Shown here: piece by piece, positions 5,688 through 9,771 of the stretch
Position numbering within the stretch: position 1 is the first letter of the stretch
Layout of the letters: every line of letters starts with the position of its first letter
Assembly (NCBI GenBank): GCA_034666045.1
Contig: JAXDMN010000437.1
Span: forward strand, 1 to 9,771
Reading direction: 5' to 3'
DNA length: 9,771 nt
DNA from: JAICTV01 sp034666045
GTDB lineage: Bacteria; Planctomycetota; Phycisphaerae; Tepidisphaerales; Tepidisphaeraceae
Notes under the pieces: model-generated
Told to the model about the DNA's origin: nothing
Databases searched by the model: none
The model's input: only the letters and a program-made list of their open reading frames with translations
Translations under genes and position numbers: made by a program

Positions 5688-7338
5688 CGCCAACGAACGT
5701 GCCGTCCGGCTTGCGCATAATCGCGTTCGTCGCGCCACCCGGTTTCGTCACGACCAACTCGTGCCCGCGCGATTTCAAATCCTTGAGAACCGCCGGGTCG
5801 ACCGTCTCCTCGATCCGTAACGTCGCCGGCGACCACTGGTGATGAAATCGCGGCCGCGCCATCGCCGCGGGAAGATCGTCGCCGAGATCGATGTACGCCG
5901 TCAGCACGCACAGCACCTGCGTGATGATCGTCGGTCCGCCGGCGGCGCCGAGCGTCATGATCGGCTTGGCTTTTTCGTCGAGCACGATGGTCGGGCTCAT
6001 GCTGCTGAGCGGTCGCTTGCCGGGCGCGATCGCATTCGCGTCGCTGCCGATCAGCTTGAACGCATTCGGCGTGCCGGGCTGGATGGAGAAATCGTCCATC
6101 TGGTTGTTCAGGATCACGCCGGTGCCGGGGACGATCACTTTCGAGCCGAAGCTGGTGTTCACGGTCGTCGTGATGCCGACCCAGTTTCCCTCGGCGTCCG
6201 CGGCGGCGATGTGCGTCGTGTGCTTGCCACCCGCGCCCGCGCCAAAGACGTCGAACTGCGGGTACGGCGGCGTGCCGTGATCAACGTTCGCCAGCGCTTT
6301 CGTCATGCTGATCTTGTCCGCCAGTGTCTTCGCGTAGAACGGTTCGAGGAGGCCGCGCGGCACCGGAACAAAATCGGAATCGCCGAGCCAGTACGCGCGG
6401 TCGGCGAACGCGAGCTTCATCGCCTCGGCGGTAATGTGGATGCGGTCGGCGGGTCTTTTCTTGTCGAGCGCGCCGACATCGAACAGCTCCAGGATGTTCA
6501 ACACCTGCGCGACGTGTATGCCGCCGGAACTGGGCGGCGGGAAACCGATGATCGTGCGCCCGCGGTATTTGGTGACGAGCGGCTCGCGCTGCTTCATCTG
6601 GTAGTTCGCGAAGTCCGCCGCCGTGATGATCCCGCCGTTCTCGGCCATCCATTTGGCGACGGCATGCGCGAACGGCCCGCGATAAAAATATTCGTCGCCC
6701 TGTTCGGCGAGGGCGCGATAGGTTTTCGCCAGGTCCGGCTGCTTCAGCGTGTCGCCCTTCTCGAGCGCGTTGCCGTCCGGCTTGAGCAGGATGCGTGCGG
6801 ATTCGGGGAAGCGGGCGATCTCGCGCGCCGAACCTTTCAACTTCGCCGCGTAATTCTCGCTGATGCCGAAGCCGCGCTCGGCGACGTCGGCGGCGGGTAG
6901 AAAAAGGTCGCGCAGCGGCCGCTTGCCGAAATTCTTGACCGCGTGTTCGTAGACCGCGACCGAGCCGGGCACGCCGGATGCCAGCGGGCCATTCTGCGAC
7001 AGGCTCGTGTCGGCTTTGCCGTCGCGGACGAACATGTCGCGCGTCGCGGCGGCGGGGGCCATCTCGCGCCCTTCGAGCGCGATCGTGCGGCCGTCGGCGG
7101 TCCGGATCAGCATGAAACAGCCGCCGCCGATGCCGGAGTTGTGCCCGTCGACCACGCCGAGCATCAGCGCGGCGGCCACGGCGGCGTCGACGGCGTTGCC
7201 GCCCTCGCTCATCACGCGCACGCCCGCATCCGTCGCGATCGGATGAACGGTGACGACCATGCCGCTCTTCGATTCCGCGGTGTTCGCGTGAGCGGTGACG
7301 GCGAAGAAGAGAATCGCGAGAAAAATGATCTTGCGCAT
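5632..7338 (-). CDS. ggt: Gamma-glutamyltransferase precursor
   Basis: This 568-residue N-terminal nucleophile hydrolase removes or transfers the gamma-glutamyl group of glutathione and related compounds outside the cytoplasm. A signal peptide is clear: MRKIIFLAILFFAVTAHA, cut after residue 18. The family cuts itself before a catalytic threonine, here Thr374 in GGKHTTHIAA, giving a large and a small subunit. Arg91 in GREMAPA matches the residue that binds the substrate carboxylate. QMDDFS (413-418) and PLSSMSPT (443-450) are the expected active-site segments of the small subunit. GNAVDAAVA (48-56) and SGIGGGCF (68-75) are also typical. The length is normal and no key motif is missing. The ATG lies 3 bp after the gltS stop and has no Shine-Dalgarno sequence, so translation is probably coupled to gltS. 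The 3' end overlaps the convergent dipeptidase gene by 56 bp. Confidence 0.96.
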   Translation of the reverse strand: MRKIIFLAILFFAVTAHANTAESKSGMVVTVHPIATDAGVRVMSEGGNAVDAAVAAALMLGVVDGHNSGIGGGCFMLIRTADGRTIALEGREMAPAAATRDMFVRDGKADTSLSQNGPLASGVPGSVAVYEHAVKNFGKRPLRDLFLPAADVAERGFGISENYAAKLKGSAREIARFPESARILLKPDGNALEKGDTLKQPDLAKTYRALAEQGDEYFYRGPFAHAVAKWMAENGGIITAADFANYQMKQREPLVTKYRGRTIIGFPPPSSGGIHVAQVLNILELFDVGALDKKRPADRIHITAEAMKLAFADRAYWLGDSDFVPVPRGLLEPFYAKTLADKISMTKALANVDHGTPPYPQFDVFGAGAGGKHTTHIAAADAEGNWVGITTTVNTSFGSKVIVPGTGVILNNQMDDFSIQPGTPNAFKLIGSDANAIAPGKRPLSSMSPTIVLDEKAKPIMTLGAAGGPTIITQVLCVLTAYIDLGDDLPAAMARPRFHHQWSPATLRIEETVDPAVLKDLKSRGHELVVTKPGGATNAIMRKPDGTFVGVSEPRQDGKSAGPPTAGP

Positions 7339-7341
7339 GAG

Positions 7342-8619
7342 TTACTTGAGGAGGTTCAGGTAAACCGTGATCGTCAGCGCGTTCGTGAGATCGATCAGGA
7401 ACGCCCCGACGATCGTCACGATCAGCATCGCCCGCGGCGACGGGCCGAACTTCGCGGTCAGCACGTCCATCGTCGCTACCGCGTTGGCCGTGATGCCCAG
7501 CCCGAAGCCGACGTGGCCCGCGCTCATCACCGCCGCATCATAGTCGCAGCCCATGATCAGGAAGGTGACGAAAAATGCGAACAGCACGGTGAGGATCACC
7601 TGCGCCGCGAGGATCACGATCATCGGCGCGGCGAGCGTGCGCAGCTCGAGCAGGTTGAGAGAGCTCATCGCAATCGCGAGGAAAATCGCGAGCACGACGG
7701 CGGCGATGCGATCGATGACGCCGTTGCGGATGAGTGTCGCGCCCGCGGCGTCGAGGACGTTGCGGACGACAATCGCGGTCAGCATCGCGCCGATGTAAAC
7801 GGGAAGGGTGACGCCAGCGTTGCGCAGCCACAGGGTGACCCAGGCGCCGACCTTGATGCAGGCCAGCAGGATCACGAGATGGATCAGCAGCGAAAGCGGC
7901 TGACGCGCGAGGGCGGCGAGGTGGTCGAAGATAGCGTGGCGCGGCGTGTCGGCTTTCACGACAGTCGATGCTTCGGTGGCGGCATCGCGAAGCGCGCGAC
8001 GGCGAACGAGCGTTCCGCCGACCGCGCCGCCGAGGAAACTGCCGGTGACGATGCCGAACATCGCCGCCGCCGCACCGACCGTCGCGGCGGCGGGGAATCC
8101 GGCCTTCTCGAACACATCGGCGAACCCGAGCGCCGTGCTCGGCCCCCCGGTGAGCGTGACGCTGCCACAGAGCAGGCCGAGATACGGCGAGACGTCCATC
8201 AAGCGGCTCAGCGCGACGCCGAGTGTGTTTTGCAGCACGGCGAGGATCGTCGCGAGCAGCAGGAAAACGAGCAGTTGCCAGCTTCCCCGCCGCGCGACCG
8301 CCCAGCTCGCGCTCAGTCCGACGCAGGTGAAGAAGGCGGTGCTGAACGGCAGATACAACGGGACGACCGGCGCGGCGCGCCACTGGGGTTCGGCGTGGAT
8401 CAACCACGTCCACCCTCGCACGGCGGTCTTCGTTTCGATGACGATCGGGAATACCCCGCTCGCATTCAACGCGAGCACGACGAGCGCCACGATGAATCCG
8501 CCGACGATCGGCACGGGAACATCAAATCGCGCCAGCCAACGCATGCGGCGCACCAGAAATTCGCCCAGGAGAAGGACCGGCACCGCCGCCGCCAGCAGCC
8601 ACCACGCGGAGATCGTCAT
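7342..8619 (-). CDS. gltS: Sodium/glutamate symporter (ESS family, GltS)
   Basis: This 425-residue inner membrane carrier is predicted to import glutamate with sodium. Most of the protein is hydrophobic, with about ten membrane segments, and it is built as two related halves. The first-half signature is at 150-165, reading LCGSVTLTGGPSTA, followed by FGIVTGSFLGG at 188-198. The second-half signature is DYDAAVMSAGHVGFGLG (359-375), then TANAVATMD, GPSPRAML and GAFLIDLTNA at 405-414. These match the pattern of Escherichia coli GltS as I remember it. A hydrophilic loop at about 206-240 separates the halves. It is the middle gene of the unit: 45 bp after ypdA and 3 bp before ggt. No strong ribosome binding site precedes the ATG. 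Coupling to ggt suggests it takes up the glutamate that GGT releases. Specificity for glutamate is inferred from the family. Confidence 0.93.
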   Translation of the reverse strand: MTISAWWLLAAAVPVLLLGEFLVRRMRWLARFDVPVPIVGGFIVALVVLALNASGVFPIVIETKTAVRGWTWLIHAEPQWRAAPVVPLYLPFSTAFFTCVGLSASWAVARRGSWQLLVFLLLATILAVLQNTLGVALSRLMDVSPYLGLLCGSVTLTGGPSTALGFADVFEKAGFPAAATVGAAAAMFGIVTGSFLGGAVGGTLVRRRALRDAATEASTVVKADTPRHAIFDHLAALARQPLSLLIHLVILLACIKVGAWVTLWLRNAGVTLPVYIGAMLTAIVVRNVLDAAGATLIRNGVIDRIAAVVLAIFLAIAMSSLNLLELRTLAAPMIVILAAQVILTVLFAFFVTFLIMGCDYDAAVMSAGHVGFGLGITANAVATMDVLTAKFGPSPRAMLIVTIVGAFLIDLTNALTITVYLNLLK

Positions 8620-8664
8620 GCAGGCGGTACCGTAACCGAGCGGGGTGGAATTGGCTCATTTTCC

Positions 8665-9699
8665 TCACGATTCCGGCCGCGCCAATGGCACCGGCGCGGG
8701 CGGCGGGGCAGCGCCGGTCAGGGCCGCCATGATCCGGTCGACGTGCACGTGGCAGTTCTCGATGAAGACGGTGTACTTGTCCTGCGTTCCGCCGACGGCG
8801 GTGCCGGCGACGTACAAACCCGGTACGTTGGTCTCCATCGTTCGATCATCGTACGCCGGCGCGCCGCAGTCGCCGAGCAGCTTTACGCCGGCGAGTTTTA
8901 ACAGCGTGTTGTCCTGCTCGTAGCCGATCAATTTCAGCACGAAATCGGCGCGCACGTCGAACGTCGAGCCGTCCGCGAGTTTTCGCAGCGTCACGTGCGT
9001 CGGCGTGATGGCAACCGGCTGCGTTGCGTAATGGCCCGCGATCCGGCCGGCGTCGATCAGATGCGTGATCTCCGGCATCAACCAATACTTGATGCTTTTC
9101 TCCGGGAGTTTTTCCCGGCGGTAGCTGATCGTGACGCACGCGCCGGCGTGATGTGAGCGCAGCGCGGCTTCGACCGCGGAATTTTTGCCGCCGATGATCA
9201 GCAGGTCGCGCTGAAAATATTCGTGCGGGTCCTGGAAATACGCGCTGACGTGCGGCAGGTCTTCGCCCGGGATATTCAATTTCCGCGGATGATCGGTTCC
9301 GCCGGTGGCAAGGACCAGTTTCCCGACGCGATAGGTTCGCTTCCCGCCGCGCGCATTCGTCGTCAATAAAAACTCGCCGCCGACGCGGTCGATGCCGCTG
9401 ACCGGCTCGTAGGTGCGCACGTCGAGATCAAAAAGCTTCGCGACCGTGCGCAGGTACGCCAGGTACTGCTCGCGCGTCGCCTTGTTCTGGTCCGGCACGT
9501 CGAGCGGGACGCCGGCGATGGCGATGCGCTCGTTCGAGCTGAAAAAACGCGTCTGCGGCGCGTACCACGAGATCGTGTAGCCGATCTGCTTTGCGTCGAA
9601 GTGGAGGTAATCGATGCCGTGCTTCTTGAGGGCGATGGCGAGCTCGAGCCCAATCGGGCCGGCGCCGATGATGCCGACGTCTGCGCGGTCTCCAGCCAT
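8665..9699 (-). CDS. ypdA: YpdA-family FAD/NADPH oxidoreductase (putative bacillithiol disulfide reductase)
   Basis: This 344-residue cytoplasmic flavoprotein belongs to the family linked in Firmicutes to reducing bacillithiol disulfide with NADPH. The FAD-binding GAGPIGLELA is at 12-21. FFSSNERIAIAGVP (52-65), with FFSS as the family hallmark, follows. ATGGTDHPRKLNIPGEDLPH is at 131-150. The NADPH fold contains IIGGKNSAVEAAL (168-180), where GGKNSA is characteristic. METNVPGLYVAGT (288-300) and FIENCHVH (312-319) complete the FAD domain. There is no CxxC pair, so it is not an ordinary thioredoxin reductase. The cysteines are Cys188, Cys278 and Cys316. The position of the Cys14 active residue reported for Staphylococcus YpdA is Ile16 here. 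About 16 Pro/Ala-rich residues extend the C-terminus. It is the first gene of the ypdA-gltS-ggt unit. The family is confident; the substrate is not. Confidence 0.85.
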   Translation of the reverse strand: MAGDRADVGIIGAGPIGLELAIALKKHGIDYLHFDAKQIGYTISWYAPQTRFFSSNERIAIAGVPLDVPDQNKATREQYLAYLRTVAKLFDLDVRTYEPVSGIDRVGGEFLLTTNARGGKRTYRVGKLVLATGGTDHPRKLNIPGEDLPHVSAYFQDPHEYFQRDLLIIGGKNSAVEAALRSHHAGACVTISYRREKLPEKSIKYWLMPEITHLIDAGRIAGHYATQPVAITPTHVTLRKLADGSTFDVRADFVLKLIGYEQDNTLLKLAGVKLLGDCGAPAYDDRTMETNVPGLYVAGTAVGGTQDKYTVFIENCHVHVDRIMAALTGAAPPPAPVPLARPES

Positions 9700-9707
9700 G
9701 ACAGCGG

Positions 9708-9736
9708 ATGATAGGGCGCGCGCGGATCGAGAGAAA
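9708..9736 (-). promoter_or_regulatory. Weak candidate promoter for the ypdA-gltS-ggt unit
   Basis: On the minus strand TATCAT (9708-9713; five of six to consensus) lies 17 nt downstream of TTTCTC (9731-9736; a poor -35). Transcription would begin almost at the ypdA ATG, which has no Shine-Dalgarno sequence, so a leaderless start is possible. The space between the hairpin at 9741 and the gene is only about 41 bp, so any promoter local to the unit must be here. Confidence 0.3.
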
Positions 9737-9740
9737 CAGA

Positions 9741-9771
9741 GGGGGCGGGGCGATTTGTTCGACCCGCCCCC
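9741..9771. terminator. Strong GC hairpin at the window edge
   Basis: The last 31 bases form a 13-bp stem with one mismatch and a 5-nt TTTGT loop; the outer nine pairs are GGGGGCGGG with CCCGCCCCC. On the minus strand it is followed by a T-rich TCTGTTTCTCTC, so it could terminate a minus-strand gene upstream of ypdA. It could equally terminate a plus-strand transcript whose tail would be outside the window. Either way it probably isolates the ypdA unit. Confidence 0.55.

Noticed and set aside
8620..8664. Gap between ypdA and gltS examined for a promoter or terminator
   Set aside because: No hairpin with a T tract and no convincing -10/-35 pair was seen in these 45 bp, so the genes are treated as one unit.
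6943..8901. 652-codon open frame on the plus strand across ggt, gltS and the end of ypdA
   Set aside because: It is antisense to three well-supported genes. The translation is Arg/His/Asp/Glu-rich with no domain, as expected of a shadow frame in GC-rich DNA.

Overview
This is a high-GC bacterial window with seven complete protein genes and the 3' end of an eighth. A VPEP...RRRR sorting tail on an exported protein, heptad repeats between genes and the overall gene style suggest Planctomycetota (Phycisphaerae-like), with Verrucomicrobiota as the main alternative. The lineage is an inference; nothing here fixes it (no rRNA, tRNA or marker tree).

Left part (1-2440). A plus-strand gene ends at 123 with a very acidic tail. 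It converges on a minus-strand PEP-CTERM/LamG-like exported protein (138-1124, GTG start). Next come two respiratory complex I subunits, nuoB (minus) and nuoA (plus), which are usually co-directional neighbours. Here they are divergent, separated by 122 bp of heptad repeats that form a long inverted repeat. A good promoter match for nuoB lies inside the repeats and would give a nearly leaderless mRNA. A second heptad array follows nuoA.

Middle (2440-5690). A consensus -10 box precedes a two-gene plus-strand unit: an unrecognised 588-residue polytopic membrane protein, then, 22 bp later, a lipoprotein membrane dipeptidase (peptidase family M19).

Right part (5632-9771). A minus-strand unit reads ypdA-like flavoprotein, gltS (sodium/glutamate symporter), ggt (gamma-glutamyltransferase). 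ggt starts 3 bp after gltS stops, and its 3' end overlaps the 3' end of the dipeptidase gene by 56 bp. A strong GC hairpin at the right edge separates the unit from whatever lies upstream.

How the genes may work together: GGT outside the cytoplasm would split glutathione or other gamma-glutamyl compounds into glutamate and a dipeptide such as Cys-Gly. The M19 lipoprotein would cleave the dipeptide and GltS would import the glutamate. The flavoprotein belongs to the family linked to reduction of the thiol bacillithiol. The block therefore looks like a thiol/gamma-glutamyl peptide salvage locus. Each enzyme assignment rests on motifs; the joint pathway is inference.
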